Assembly: GCA_018897155.1 (NCBI GenBank)
Contig: JAHILE010000045.1
Location: 1 to 64,000 of the forward strand
Reading direction: 5' to 3'
DNA: 64,000 bases
Source: Nanoarchaeota archaeon
Lineage (GTDB): Archaea > EX4484-52 > LFW-46
This document shows positions 1 through 8,532 of the stretch, one piece after another (the stretch's first letter is position 1; every line of letters begins with the position of its first letter). A program made the translations under genes and the position numbers. Under the pieces are notes generated by a model that worked only from the letters and a program-made list of their open reading frames with translations, was not told the DNA's origin and searched no databases.

Positions 1-104
1 AACATATGACTATTCGCTCTACACCTGCTGAAAAAGCAGGCGTTATTTGCTTTGCCAATGGAATTAGAGAGTATGATAGAATGCTTGAGTTGATTGAGCG
101 TTAG
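1..104 (+). CDS. 3' end of an unidentified gene cut by the window edge
   Basis: An open frame enters from the left edge and ends at a TAG (102-104). The visible tail of about 33 residues ends in MLELIER. An in-frame ATG sits at 6, but no promoter or ribosome binding site can be judged. I do not recognise the family. The gene converges on the cupin-like fragment, with about 20 bases between the two stops. Confidence 0.4.
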   Translation, partial: HMTIRSTPAEKAGVICFANGIREYDRMLELIER

Positions 105-123
105 CTAAAATCAACTAACAACC

Positions 124-315
124 TTAAACTGGGACAAAGCCTTCGTGCTTATGCCAGTCAAAAATCGCGCCTTTTGGAAGAAATATTTTTGTCATGCCTT
201 GCAGATTAGCGGATATTGGATCGTCTTTTGATAACAATAGTTGCCGTTTTCCAATGCCGCCGTGCGAATCAGTTAATTGGATATCGCTTATTCTTTTTTT
301 GAAAAGCTTGCTCAT
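124..315 (-). CDS. Truncated cupin-like protein
   Basis: A 64-codon frame reads like the first half of a small cupin: a beta-strand region followed by FDWHKHEG, which resembles the first metal-binding cupin motif. It stops four residues later, where a cupin would normally continue for at least 40 residues, so the second motif is missing. A TATA box (337-344) centred about 26 nt before the ATG at 315 supports a leaderless start there rather than at 321. This could be a decayed gene or a functional half-cupin; no activity is assigned. Confidence 0.45.
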   Translation of the reverse strand: MSKLFKKRISDIQLTDSHGGIGKRQLLLSKDDPISANLQGMTKIFLPKGAIFDWHKHEGFVPV

Positions 316-358
316 AAGCATAAAGGGTTAAGAAGAAATATATTGTTTCAGGAATCGT

Positions 359-541
359 TTATTCCCTAACAACCATTATCGGAATGGCATCTTTATTATA
401 TTCCTCGCGCGCAATCTTTAAAGGATCCATTTCCTTTGTCTTTATGAGCGGAGGCGCACCCATTGATAGCTGGAATGCGCGCGCGCCTAGGATGCGCGCG
501 ATTTCAAAACGATTGTAGTGAATTGTTTCTGCTGCCGCCAT
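359..541 (-). CDS. rpoK: DNA-directed RNA polymerase subunit K (Rpb6/omega homologue)
   Basis: This is the small RNA polymerase assembly subunit. The protein is about 60 residues and carries the RpoK/omega signature: RFEIARILGARA, then QLSMGAPPLI, then the conserved D-P-x-x-I-A-R-E-E run and a C-terminal IPIMVVR. Homologues are 55-60 residues, so I start at the ATG at 541 rather than at an in-frame codon 18 residues upstream. The upstream bases form the two-hairpin leader at 541-600. A TATA box near 645-652 predicts transcription from about 622, giving a leader of about 80 nt, unusual in a window where most first genes are leaderless. Confidence 0.93.
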   Translation of the reverse strand: MAAAETIHYNRFEIARILGARAFQLSMGAPPLIKTKEMDPLKIAREEYNKDAIPIMVVRE

Positions 542-600
542 TTTAAACCATCTCTTTATGCATTGGGTTTGAAAGCTTGAAAGCGCAAAACGCACTCAAG
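541..600 (-). promoter_or_regulatory. Two-hairpin start-site leader, rpoK copy
   Basis: On the minus strand hairpin I (576-600) pairs CTTGA with TCAAG and GCG with CGC. It is followed by TTTCAAACC (566-574), which can pair with GGTTTAAAA (541-549), whose last A is the A of the rpoK ATG. The ribosome-binding-like GAGATGG lies against that 3' strand, so stem II would bury the start site. A frame through the element reads K-L-S-N-P-M-H-K-E-M-V and stops 1 nt before the ATG. The same layout occurs before the P0, spt5 and aCPSF1 genes. Confidence 0.7.
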
Positions 601-659
601 TTTTCATGATAATAATCACAGGTTTCTTATATTATGCGGAAAGGTTTATAAATGGGTGA

Positions 660-2174
660 TTAGACGTTTTCTATCAAAGCCTGATTTTTAGGAAATATGT
701 GATTTCCATGATATTTTTGATATACTATTTCAATCACTTTCTTGCTTTGGCCAACATATTTGAGTGGATCAGATATTTCACGTATCACGTTTTCATCAAG
801 CCTGCTCGTTACGTCATCACATCCAAGAAGGATTTCAACAAAAGGCTTTTTTTCAGCTTTTACCTTAGTTGAAAGTTCGCCCATAAGATCGTGTGCTATT
901 GACCTTGGAAGTGGTTTTGAAGTTTTAATTCGGTCTGTTAGATAAGTCATGACTTGGGCAGATGTTACAACACCAAGAGAGCGTTCAACGCGTTCTATGC
1001 TTCGGGGCATGTTCAAATCAATATGGTATACAACATTTGCCAGGTTTCTTATGACTTCGTCACCCCATTTGAACATTATCTCAAGAGTTACTCTATCTGA
1101 TGCAGAACCCGAAAGGTCACGCGCATAAAACATAAGATCAGAGCTAAGTGCAGTCATCATTGCGCCACGCGTATAATTGGCAAACGAAACTGTTTGCTCT
1201 TCTTTTGTGGGGTTTCCACCTTTTTCATCTTTATGCGGCATACCTGCCGAACCCTTTTGTTTCCGTCCTCTATAAACGAAAAGGTTCACGTCATCACCCC
1301 TACCGTTTGCGATGTATGTTGCAAGGTTTGCCATAGTTTCTGCAGTTCTTGCTATTCCATATGCAAAATCGCTTATGAATTCTCTTCCAGGAGTCTGCGC
1401 CGCCGCATCCATGTATTTTAATCCCAGTGCTTCACAGTATGCTTTTTGAAGTTCAATACCATTAACATTGAGTGCAGTTGCTGAATGATGGTTTCCTGTT
1501 GAATCTCCCCACTTGCCAACAAGCGAGTTATTGTAGAAATGCTTAAGAAGGTTAATGTCTGATTGAAGCATTTCGGCGTAATGAGAAAACGGCCGTCCTG
1601 CATATGTGGGAAGCGCATCATATCTATGTGTCTGATCCATATGTGGTATATTGGACCAAGCCATGGATTTTTCAAGAGTTATGTCTCTTAGATTTTCAAG
1701 AGAATCTATAATTATTTCTGTAGCATTTTTAAGCTGCAATGCTTTTGCCGTTTCAGTACTATCTGCGCTTGTTCGAAACTTATTTATGTCCGATGCGGCT
1801 TCAGGACATATCTCCATTACAGCTTCTTCCCACGCATTATCTATGGCAATTACATCATGGCCTATTTCGTCTTCAATATCTATTATTCTCTGTGGGTTTA
1901 TACTTTGCAGATTCGCTGTTTTGATCAATACCGTTGCATGTTCTTGTGGAACTATATTGGGATACAATTCAGAAAGAACTTGGGTTGCTGCCGCTTGCGC
2001 CTTTAAGCAATAGCCAAACGTTGGAACCCGCCCAAAAATGGGTGACATTTCTAACGTTCCATATTTTCCAACAACAAGTATTCCGGGATCTGCTTTTGCA
2101 TCAAGACCCTTCTTCTTTGGAGTCGTTATAATATATGATTTATCGATTTCGTACATATCAGTCACTTTAATCAT
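660..2174 (-). CDS. purB: Adenylosuccinate lyase
   Basis: PurB cleaves SAICAR to AICAR and adenylosuccinate to AMP, releasing fumarate. The 504-residue protein belongs to the fumarase/aspartase superfamily and shows its signature loop GSAGMPHKDEKGGNP about residue 310, followed by ARDLSGSASDRV, plus an upstream histidine region STGNHHSA. The gene follows purC by about 21 nt, so product and substrate enzymes of consecutive purine steps are co-transcribed. The ATG at 2174 is used; an internal ATG six codons later, preceded by GTGACTGAT, is an alternative. Confidence 0.93.
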   Translation of the reverse strand: MIKVTDMYEIDKSYIITTPKKKGLDAKADPGILVVGKYGTLEMSPIFGRVPTFGYCLKAQAAATQVLSELYPNIVPQEHATVLIKTANLQSINPQRIIDIEDEIGHDVIAIDNAWEEAVMEICPEAASDINKFRTSADSTETAKALQLKNATEIIIDSLENLRDITLEKSMAWSNIPHMDQTHRYDALPTYAGRPFSHYAEMLQSDINLLKHFYNNSLVGKWGDSTGNHHSATALNVNGIELQKAYCEALGLKYMDAAAQTPGREFISDFAYGIARTAETMANLATYIANGRGDDVNLFVYRGRKQKGSAGMPHKDEKGGNPTKEEQTVSFANYTRGAMMTALSSDLMFYARDLSGSASDRVTLEIMFKWGDEVIRNLANVVYHIDLNMPRSIERVERSLGVVTSAQVMTYLTDRIKTSKPLPRSIAHDLMGELSTKVKAEKKPFVEILLGCDDVTSRLDENVIREISDPLKYVGQSKKVIEIVYQKYHGNHIFPKNQALIENV

Positions 2175-2195
2175 TCCGTCTGTTCTTTAATGAAT

Positions 2196-3260
2196 CTAAT
2201 ATGCTCGGGATTTTAGTCCCAAGGTACCAACAATCAATTGAATGTCTTCAACAAGCGCTTTATCACGTGGCCTTATGTCTGGTTCGAATTTTTTGCCAGT
2301 AAGTTTTTGAATTCCCATTATATATCTTACCGCAATCAGAATCTGTTGTTCCGGAGTGTATTTTTTATCTCCTTCGGACATACCTCTTGCGAATTCTTTT
2401 GAATAGGATACCGGATCTCTTCCTTCGTCTATTGCTTTGAGATAATCCTCTAAAGACCAATATCTTGAGGAATCAAAAGTGAATAACTCATCTTGTGAAA
2501 CAATTTTGCCTTTTCTATTGCGACCATTTTCGGTTTTAGTATCTGCAAGTATTATGCCTTTGTCATAAAGATATCCGAAGACAATTCCATATGCCATTTT
2601 GGAATTACTGCTTATCTCAGTGTATTCGTTAGGTGTGCATATGTTATTATCAAAAAGATATTGTGGAGATACAGACATATCGGTTTTACCTTTGGTTGAA
2701 GGGGTGCCCATGAGATATGGAAGTTTTTGATTAACGATAAGATTTTCAGATAATGGGTGTCCGCAAAATTCTTTTTCACCTTTAACAAAATATGCGTGAT
2801 ATAATGAAGTCTCAGTACTGCTTCTTGCAAGATATAATCTCAGAACGTTTTCGAAAGGTATTGTATCAAGATTTTCTGCAGCGATTACTGTCGCATTCAT
2901 GACAAGCCCGGGTATCTCAAACTGTGAGGTTCCTATTGCGGGTTCGACCATTTTTCTCATGAAGTTGTGATTTGTTGCCAGTACTTGATCTTTGAAAGGT
3001 ATATCCCCTCGTCCTTTATCATGTGTTGAGATACGCGGCGTTCTAACCATTATCCTTATAGGCTTTCCATCATCTGATAAAAGCGGTTTTTCATCGTTTG
3101 TTTGATATATCGAATCAGAAACTTTTCCAGGACGTACAATACACTTATTTAATTCCGGTACGCGCTTTATTATGTCTTCGGTCGGTGTTAATATGCCAAT
3201 TTCACTCAGATAGTTCTTAACAATCTCTCCTGCTTCAGATTCATCCAGAAATCTTGTCAT
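2196..3260 (-). CDS. purC: Phosphoribosylaminoimidazole-succinocarboxamide synthase
   Basis: PurC joins CAIR and aspartate with ATP to make SAICAR, the substrate of the adjacent PurB. Motifs visible are VRTPRISTHDKGRGDIPFKD (where bacterial enzymes have R-x-S-x-x-D), ILADTKTENG and DELFTFDSSRYW. At about 354 residues it is longer than the bacterial enzyme and nearer the size of eukaryotic forms. I start at the ATG at 3260, preceded by GGGGAT; ATG 3284 and TTG 3290 are in frame upstream. A TATA-like ATTTAAAA (3331-3338) predicts transcription from about 3310. No other purine gene is in the window. Confidence 0.92.
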   Translation of the reverse strand: MTRFLDESEAGEIVKNYLSEIGILTPTEDIIKRVPELNKCIVRPGKVSDSIYQTNDEKPLLSDDGKPIRIMVRTPRISTHDKGRGDIPFKDQVLATNHNFMRKMVEPAIGTSQFEIPGLVMNATVIAAENLDTIPFENVLRLYLARSSTETSLYHAYFVKGEKEFCGHPLSENLIVNQKLPYLMGTPSTKGKTDMSVSPQYLFDNNICTPNEYTEISSNSKMAYGIVFGYLYDKGIILADTKTENGRNRKGKIVSQDELFTFDSSRYWSLEDYLKAIDEGRDPVSYSKEFARGMSEGDKKYTPEQQILIAVRYIMGIQKLTGKKFEPDIRPRDKALVEDIQLIVGTLGLKSRAY

Positions 3261-3352
3261 GATATATCCCCGAAATAGACTCATCACCAAAACTAAACAA
3301 AACTTTGTTGTTTTGTTTTAGTCCTCAAACATTTAAAAACCCTTTTAGAAAT

Positions 3353-4141
3353 CTACAAAAGCCTTGCAAAAACATCCCATCCAAACATTATGAGCAGGAT
3401 AAGCGCGCCTACCACCTCTATTACTCGCCATTTTTTTGTTCCTTCAAGCACATCTGTTATTGTCAGGCACATCCATAGAAGAAAAACATATCCGCTCATT
3501 AGCGAAAATATCGAAAATTCCGGATGGCTCCAGACCCCGATAAGTTCCCCCATCATTTCGTCAAAAACCGTAAAAAGCGCGACAAAATAAGCGAGCCTTA
3601 TTTCACTCCACGATTTGAAAAGGGCGAGCGATACGGCAAACCATACTAATATTTCTATAGGCCTCAACGAAAAATCCAGATACAGCCAGTCAATAGCCAT
3701 GATGGCTGGCGTTAAAATAAGAAATCCGTAGGTAAGTTTTGGAAACCATACTTTTTTTTCATACGCTTCTTCAAAGACTTTTCCGAAATTATATGATGCC
3801 CAGAATATTGCGCCGTAGCCTGGAAGAATCCAAAGCGGAACGCCGCCGAAAATACCGCCGAGGTATGTGAAGTACCCTGCATTGACTCCGATAAGTTCGT
3901 GTAAGTATCCTACAACTGCGGCAAAAATAAGAAATACTTTGCCTTTTTTATCGCTTTCGCGCCAGAAAAAAATCCAAAGCAGCGATAAAATCAGCGTTGC
4001 TGTGAATTCGTCTTCAGTTTCCCGATAAAATATCAGGGTGCCTATGATTGCAGACACTACGAATATGAAAAAATCTTTTGCATCATGGAGCAGCGCGTCT
4101 TTTCTGCGTTTCAGATTGTCTTTTAGCATGAGAAAATCCAT
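3353..4141 (-). CDS. Polytopic membrane protein of unknown function
   Basis: The 262-residue protein has about eight hydrophobic segments separated by short charged loops, with a basic N-terminus (LKRRKDALLHD). Conserved-looking patches are HELIGVNAGYFTYLGG and VPLWILPGYGAIFW, which faintly recall carotenoid-hydratase/DUF-type membrane proteins. That resemblance is too weak for a name. GTGATATC sits directly before the ATG. The gene lies 18 nt downstream of the SpoIIM-like gene in the same direction, so the two probably form an operon. Confidence 0.75.
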   Translation of the reverse strand: MDFLMLKDNLKRRKDALLHDAKDFFIFVVSAIIGTLIFYRETEDEFTATLILSLLWIFFWRESDKKGKVFLIFAAVVGYLHELIGVNAGYFTYLGGIFGGVPLWILPGYGAIFWASYNFGKVFEEAYEKKVWFPKLTYGFLILTPAIMAIDWLYLDFSLRPIEILVWFAVSLALFKSWSEIRLAYFVALFTVFDEMMGELIGVWSHPEFSIFSLMSGYVFLLWMCLTITDVLEGTKKWRVIEVVGALILLIMFGWDVFARLL

Positions 4142-4159
4142 GATATCACATTAAGCAAA

Positions 4160-4999
4160 TCAAAGCGCAGGAGTTATCCAGACTTCTATGAACGCCGCAA
4201 TTATTAATAATGCGACGGAAAGGCCGAAAAGCGCTGCGGCATCTTTTATTATCCGCGTGTCTTGGTGGCGCTTTATGATTCCGATTGACAAAATACCCCC
4301 CGCAATTCCGGCAACAAAATACGCAGCTATTTCAGGAACGCCGTGCAGAGCAATTGAAATGAGGCCTGCCGGAAGGGAAATAAGGTAGCCATATACTGCG
4401 GAAAGGGGGTGGCTAATCTCTGACGCTGCTGCGCGCGCCATTCCTCCGACAAAAACAGCTATTATCGACGCATTCCATGCAAGTATGAATATGGCGCCTG
4501 CTCCGTAAAAGAATGACAGTATGAACGAAACAAATGCCACGGAGAAATTATTCAGGAATATCTGCATAAATCCTTTTCCTTCAAATGTCGCAAAGCCGGT
4601 TTTTATATTTTCTCCGCGGATGCTTGAAAGCGTTTTTATCTGCTCACTGAACGCGTCTTTTACAAAATCCGCTGGAAGGACGGTATACCAGAATGACGCA
4701 GCAACGATTATCCCGAGAAACAAAAATGTGTATATGTCAAAAGCCTTTTTGTGTATCTTAAGAAACCCCAAATCCAGGTGCTCATAATCTTCATCAAGCG
4801 TTTCTTCATTATTGAGCACATTATATATCATTGGAAACGATGCAAGCGTCACAAGAAACAGGAAGGTTGTCGAGATCTGTGATGGAAAAATATATGCTGC
4901 CAAAAAAAGGGAAACTGTGGTTGCCATCACGCCGTATATAAACACATGCCACGGCTTTTTTTCAGCATCATCAGAAGTTTCGATATTCTCAAGAACCAT
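4160..4999 (-). CDS. SpoIIM-family (DUF95) membrane protein
   Basis: The 279-residue protein begins with a short acidic cytoplasmic segment and two membrane helices, followed by a soluble loop and the SpoIIM core: FLNNFSVAFVSFILS, then GAGAIFILAWNAS, then LHGVPEIAAYFVAGIAGG, then a last helix ending IEVWITP. Members of this archaeal branch are multi-pass inner-membrane proteins of unknown role; the sporulation name is historical. It heads a two-gene unit with the downstream membrane protein. Confidence 0.82.
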   Translation of the reverse strand: MVLENIETSDDAEKKPWHVFIYGVMATTVSLFLAAYIFPSQISTTFLFLVTLASFPMIYNVLNNEETLDEDYEHLDLGFLKIHKKAFDIYTFLFLGIIVAASFWYTVLPADFVKDAFSEQIKTLSSIRGENIKTGFATFEGKGFMQIFLNNFSVAFVSFILSFFYGAGAIFILAWNASIIAVFVGGMARAAASEISHPLSAVYGYLISLPAGLISIALHGVPEIAAYFVAGIAGGILSIGIIKRHQDTRIIKDAAALFGLSVALLIIAAFIEVWITPAL

Positions 5000-5056
5000 T
5001 TATATACTTGTTGAAATGCGTATTTATAGATTGATTCATTTCAGAGATTAATTCTT

Positions 5057-5734
5057 TTACTTCGGAACTGTTTTTGCGCATTCGATGATATAAACGCCCG
5101 CATCTCTTTTCCATTCCTTATGCGCCTCAATAAGTTCTATTTTTTTCGAGAATAAAGGGCAATCAAGCACAAATGTCTCGAACTCTCCGCCTTCACCAGC
5201 AATATTTATTTTGTTTTTCTTTGATATTTCGATTAACTCGTTCACTGCTTTTTTATCTAGTTTTCTTCCAAGCCAGCTTTTGTCAAGGCCTTCTGCCGCA
5301 ACTGCTGTGATTACAACTTCGAATTTATTTTCAAGAAGCAGGTCCCAGTATTTTACGAGGTCAATATTCCACAAAGGCGCCTCAGATTTAAGCCCGAGTT
5401 TTTTCGCAATTGCATCGATGCGCTCCTTCTGGTAGTTTGAGTAAAGCGCGCCAGTTACGATACCGTCAACTTTTCCCTTTACCGTTGCGATGAGATTTTC
5501 AAGGTCCTTTAGTTCTTTTTCCTTTTCACCTTTTGTTTTTCCAGTAATTTGTGGGATGTTCATAAGATCTGCCTGCATCGCAGTGAGATGGACGTTTGGG
5601 TGGTGGAACATATAGCTGTCAGAACGCGCAGGCATCATTGTAAGAATATATGTGATTTCATGGCCTTTTTGCTTCATTGCATATATTGCGAAAATGGAAT
5701 CCTTTCCTCCGGAAATGAGTGCCGCGAGCTTCAT
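5057..5734 (-). CDS. dph6: Diphthine-ammonia ligase (Dph6-type ATP pyrophosphatase)
   Basis: This enzyme performs the ATP-dependent amidation that completes diphthamide on elongation factor 2. The 225-residue protein opens with the PP-loop SGGKDS at residues 8-13 and carries the family-specific GEGGEFETFVLDCPLF near 180-195. This separates it from tRNA-thiolating PP-loop enzymes. It starts 2 nt after the stop of a ubiquitin-like protein gene, so the two are translationally linked. The pairing suggests a functional connection, but the sequence does not show what it is. Confidence 0.9.
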   Translation of the reverse strand: MKLAALISGGKDSIFAIYAMKQKGHEITYILTMMPARSDSYMFHHPNVHLTAMQADLMNIPQITGKTKGEKEKELKDLENLIATVKGKVDGIVTGALYSNYQKERIDAIAKKLGLKSEAPLWNIDLVKYWDLLLENKFEVVITAVAAEGLDKSWLGRKLDKKAVNELIEISKKNKINIAGEGGEFETFVLDCPLFSKKIELIEAHKEWKRDAGVYIIECAKTVPK

Positions 5735-5736
5735 AA

Positions 5737-5937
5737 TTATCCGCCCGATACAACCTGAATAATCTCTATTTTGTCGTTGTTATTAAGCTCTTCGTTGTCC
5801 GGAATTATTTCTCCGCCGCGCTTTATCAGGACCATTTCCGGATTAATTTTGAGAATCTGAAGTACATCCAGCCCGATTGCGCCGTATCTTAGCGCGAGCT
5901 TCTTTTTCACTTTTCCGTATGTGACAAAAACGTGCAT
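5737..5937 (-). CDS. Ubiquitin-like sulfur-carrier/SAMP-type protein ending in Gly-Gly
   Basis: With the start at ATG 5937 the protein has 66 residues, typical of the MoaD/ThiS/SAMP beta-grasp family. It ends in QVVSGG, the diglycine tail that an E1-like enzyme adenylates. The stretch MVLIKRGGEIIPDNEELNNND matches the second half of a beta-grasp fold. The start is fixed by a TATA box at 5961-5968 centred about 27 nt upstream, making the mRNA leaderless; an upstream in-frame start at 6003 would lie behind the promoter. It may act in sulfur transfer or protein tagging. Confidence 0.85.
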   Translation of the reverse strand: MHVFVTYGKVKKKLALRYGAIGLDVLQILKINPEMVLIKRGGEIIPDNEELNNNDKIEIIQVVSGG

Positions 5938-5960
5938 ATCCGGTTTTAGTTCCTTTAATT

Positions 5961-5968
5961 TATATATA
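5961..5968. promoter_or_regulatory. Single palindromic TATA box shared by two divergent leaderless genes
   Basis: The octamer TATATATA is its own reverse complement. Its centre (5964.5) is 27.5 nt from the minus-strand ATG at 5937 and 26.5 nt from the plus-strand ATG at 5991. Both distances match an archaeal transcription start at the ATG itself. Only the side reading toward 5937 has a clearly purine-rich BRE-like flank (AAGGAAG on the minus strand), which may bias direction. Confidence 0.7.
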
Positions 5969-5990
5969 CTTCCTTTGACAATATCCTGAT

Positions 5991-6518
5991 ATGAACGCCT
6001 CAAATCCTCTTGAAGAAGATTATCAGAAGCTTACAAGGCAGGCAAGTTCGCTTCGGCCGCAAGGTGCGCAAAGGGCACCGCAATCCGCGGCACCGCGGCA
6101 GGATGAGTGCATTTTCTGCAAAATGGCCAAGAAAGAGATAAGGACGCGCCAAATCGAGGAGAATGCGAAATTTTCTGCGTTTCTTGACATCCAGCCAAAA
6201 GAGGCGGGGCATGTGATAATTCTTTCTAAAAGGCATTTTGCGCAGATGGATGAAATGGATGAGGTCGAGGCTTCTACTTTGGTAGACCTTATAAAAAGCG
6301 TTTCATCGCGCATGAAAAAAGTTCTCGGAGCAACCGGATTTACAGTCATTTCCCAGAACGGTATATCTTCGGCGCAGGCTGTTGCGCATTTTGCCGTGCA
6401 TGTGATTCCGACATATTCACAAAACGCCGTGGATTTGCCTGTGATGAACCTGATACAGCCGCAGAAAGTTCCGGAGTTTGTGATGGCTGATATTGAAAGG
6501 CTGCTAAGGAAGGTTTAG
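5991..6518 (+). CDS. HIT-family protein with the central catalytic histidine replaced
   Basis: HIT proteins are nucleotide hydrolases or transferases. The 175-residue protein has a disordered, Gln/Ala/Pro-rich N-terminus of about 38 residues, then CIFCKMAKKEI, FLDIQPKEAGHVIILSKRH and the C-terminal HIT segment. That segment reads H133-F-A135-V-H137-V-I-P where the family has H-x-H-x-H. The middle His, which forms the nucleotidyl intermediate, is Ala. I checked the codons (CAT TTT GCC GTG CAT). The fold is clear; activity is doubtful. Expression is leaderless from the shared TATA box. Confidence 0.85.
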   Translation: MNASNPLEEDYQKLTRQASSLRPQGAQRAPQSAAPRQDECIFCKMAKKEIRTRQIEENAKFSAFLDIQPKEAGHVIILSKRHFAQMDEMDEVEASTLVDLIKSVSSRMKKVLGATGFTVISQNGISSAQAVAHFAVHVIPTYSQNAVDLPVMNLIQPQKVPEFVMADIERLLRKV

Positions 6519-6520
6519 GT

Positions 6521-7003
6521 ATGCCGGCGCTAAAAGAGTTGAACAGCTTTCTAGGAATCGCTAGTTTATCTACGTACGCAGGCAGCGGACCTGAAGCAGA
6601 TCCGGAAGAGCTTGATTTTAAAGAGTTGGAATACGAAGAAGGAAAATGGCGTTACTTGGATAGCTACACAGGATTTTTTCAGTCATGGGGACGGGAAACT
6701 GTGTGGTATGATAAAAAGCCATTCTGGACTCAAGTATATGGCGGCGGAATGACAGAAAAATTTCAAATGGACAAAGATTTTGCGCACAAAACATTTGAAT
6801 TTCTCAAAAAAGCATTATCTGCCGGCGAAAAACAAAAGAGCTTTCAGCCTCGCGGCCCAAATAAATTCGTTGATGGTGATTGGGAATATATTTGCGAATG
6901 GAAGGGCGATATTTCAAAATTTGAAGGGCATGAAAAAATTAAACTTAAAGGAGAATTAGCATTTACGCATGATTTCTTGGGCGGCTTAGTTCTTGATGGG
7001 TGA
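6521..7003 (+). CDS. DUF5680-like protein
   Basis: The 160-residue protein starts 2 nt after the HIT gene stop. It shows the pattern LGIASLSTYAG, ELEYEEGKWRYLDSYTGFF, then a tryptophan-rich YGGGM region, as in the DUF5680 family of small soluble proteins often found beside HTH regulators in bacteria and archaea. No catalytic residues are known. No membrane segment or signal is visible. Confidence 0.7.
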   Translation: MPALKELNSFLGIASLSTYAGSGPEADPEELDFKELEYEEGKWRYLDSYTGFFQSWGRETVWYDKKPFWTQVYGGGMTEKFQMDKDFAHKTFEFLKKALSAGEKQKSFQPRGPNKFVDGDWEYICEWKGDISKFEGHEKIKLKGELAFTHDFLGGLVLDG

Positions 7004-7069
7004 AATCCAATATTTGATTAATTTATTCGATTGTGTCCGTATTTAAAGTTTCATTAAGATTCATATTTT

Positions 7070-8479
7070 ATGAATTCTTTACGTATGACCAAAATCGTCT
7101 GCACAATCGGACCAAAGACAGAATCTTATGAAATGCTTGAGAAGCTCGCGAAAGCAGGAATGAATGTTGCGCGCCTTAATTTCTCTCACGGCAGTTATGA
7201 AGAGCAGGGCGCAAAAATAAAGCGGATAAAAGAGCTTAATAAAAAAATAATCCATCCAATCGCGATTCTTCTTGACACGCAGGGGCCGGAGATAAGGACC
7301 GGCGTTCTGAAGGCAGACCTAAAGCTTCAGATGGGGGATAAATTCACATTTACTGTTGCAGATAAATTTGACGGAAAATGCGGCACTACAATCACATACA
7401 AGCAGATTGTCAAAGATGTGGAAAAAGGCCATATAATACTTGTTGATGACGGCATGCTGGAATTTGAGGTTGAAAAAATATCGGGAAACGATGTCATCTG
7501 CAAGGTGCTGAATTCAGGAATTCTTTCATCAAGAAAGGGTGTTAATATTCCGGGAATCAGTATAAACCTTCCGGCGCTTTCCGATAAAGATGTTAATGAT
7601 ATAAACTTCGGAATAAAAAATGAAGTCGATTATATTGCCGTATCTTTTGTGCGAAGGCCTGAAGAGATAACCGCCTTGCGCAAGCTTATAAAAGATGAGG
7701 GGGCAAGCACACTGATACTCGCGAAAATCGAGCACATGGATGCTGTGAATAATTTCGACAAGATTCTTGAAGTTTCCGATGGCATACTGGTTGCGCGCGG
7801 AGATCTTGGCGTGCAGGTGCCGTTTGAGGAAATTCCGATAATTCAGAGCAGGCTTATAGCAAAATGCAACAAGGCCGGAAAACCGGTGATTACAGCGACG
7901 CACATGCTTAACTCGATGACTGATTATCCCAGGCCGACTAGAGCTGAAGTTTCCGATGTTGCAAACAGCGTGCTGAATGGAACCGATGCAGTGATGCTTT
8001 CTGCAGAATCCGCAAAAGGAAAATACCCTGTTGAATCTGTTGCTGTAATGGATAAGATTTGCCGGGCGACAGAGAAAACACTTGAGAGCAATATTGAAAA
8101 AATGATTTCGGGAAAGACTGTTCCGGAAATTATCGCGCGAGCAGTTGCCCAGAGCGCGGAAGTTGTCGGGGCAAAGGCAATAATTACGTTTACGATAACC
8201 GGAAACACCGCGCAGACAATATCCAAATTCAGGACAAAAGTGCCAATATTTGCAATGACTGTTTCGGATAAAATCATTCGCGCGACATCCCTTTCATGGG
8301 GAGTCTATTCTTTTCGGATGCGCGAGTATTCGTCAACAGACACAATGATAAAGGACGGCCTGTCTATTTTAAAGGAGAAAGGCGCGCTTGCAAAAGGTGA
8401 TTTGATTGTGATAACGAGCGGCGTGCCGCTTGGAAAAGCAGGAATGACGAATTTGGCGGAGATTAGGAGAGTGGAATAA
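7070..8479 (+). CDS. pyk: Pyruvate kinase
   Basis: Converts phosphoenolpyruvate and ADP to pyruvate and ATP. Over 469 residues the full PK barrel is present: TKIVCTIGPKT at the N-terminus, ARLNFSHGS, the B domain, the active-site segment ILAKIEHMDAV, DGILVARGDLGVQVP and the signature PVITATHMLNSM, followed by the C-terminal regulatory domain. A TATA-like ATTTAAAG (7041-7048) is centred 26 nt before ATG 7070, supporting a leaderless start there; the alternative ATG 7085 is five codons downstream. Confidence 0.95.
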   Translation: MNSLRMTKIVCTIGPKTESYEMLEKLAKAGMNVARLNFSHGSYEEQGAKIKRIKELNKKIIHPIAILLDTQGPEIRTGVLKADLKLQMGDKFTFTVADKFDGKCGTTITYKQIVKDVEKGHIILVDDGMLEFEVEKISGNDVICKVLNSGILSSRKGVNIPGISINLPALSDKDVNDINFGIKNEVDYIAVSFVRRPEEITALRKLIKDEGASTLILAKIEHMDAVNNFDKILEVSDGILVARGDLGVQVPFEEIPIIQSRLIAKCNKAGKPVITATHMLNSMTDYPRPTRAEVSDVANSVLNGTDAVMLSAESAKGKYPVESVAVMDKICRATEKTLESNIEKMISGKTVPEIIARAVAQSAEVVGAKAIITFTITGNTAQTISKFRTKVPIFAMTVSDKIIRATSLSWGVYSFRMREYSSTDTMIKDGLSILKEKGALAKGDLIVITSGVPLGKAGMTNLAEIRRVE

Positions 8480-8532
8480 TGTTGTAATGTCTGTCAATAG
8501 TTAGATATGTTGGTATCTGCGAGGGCATCTAT

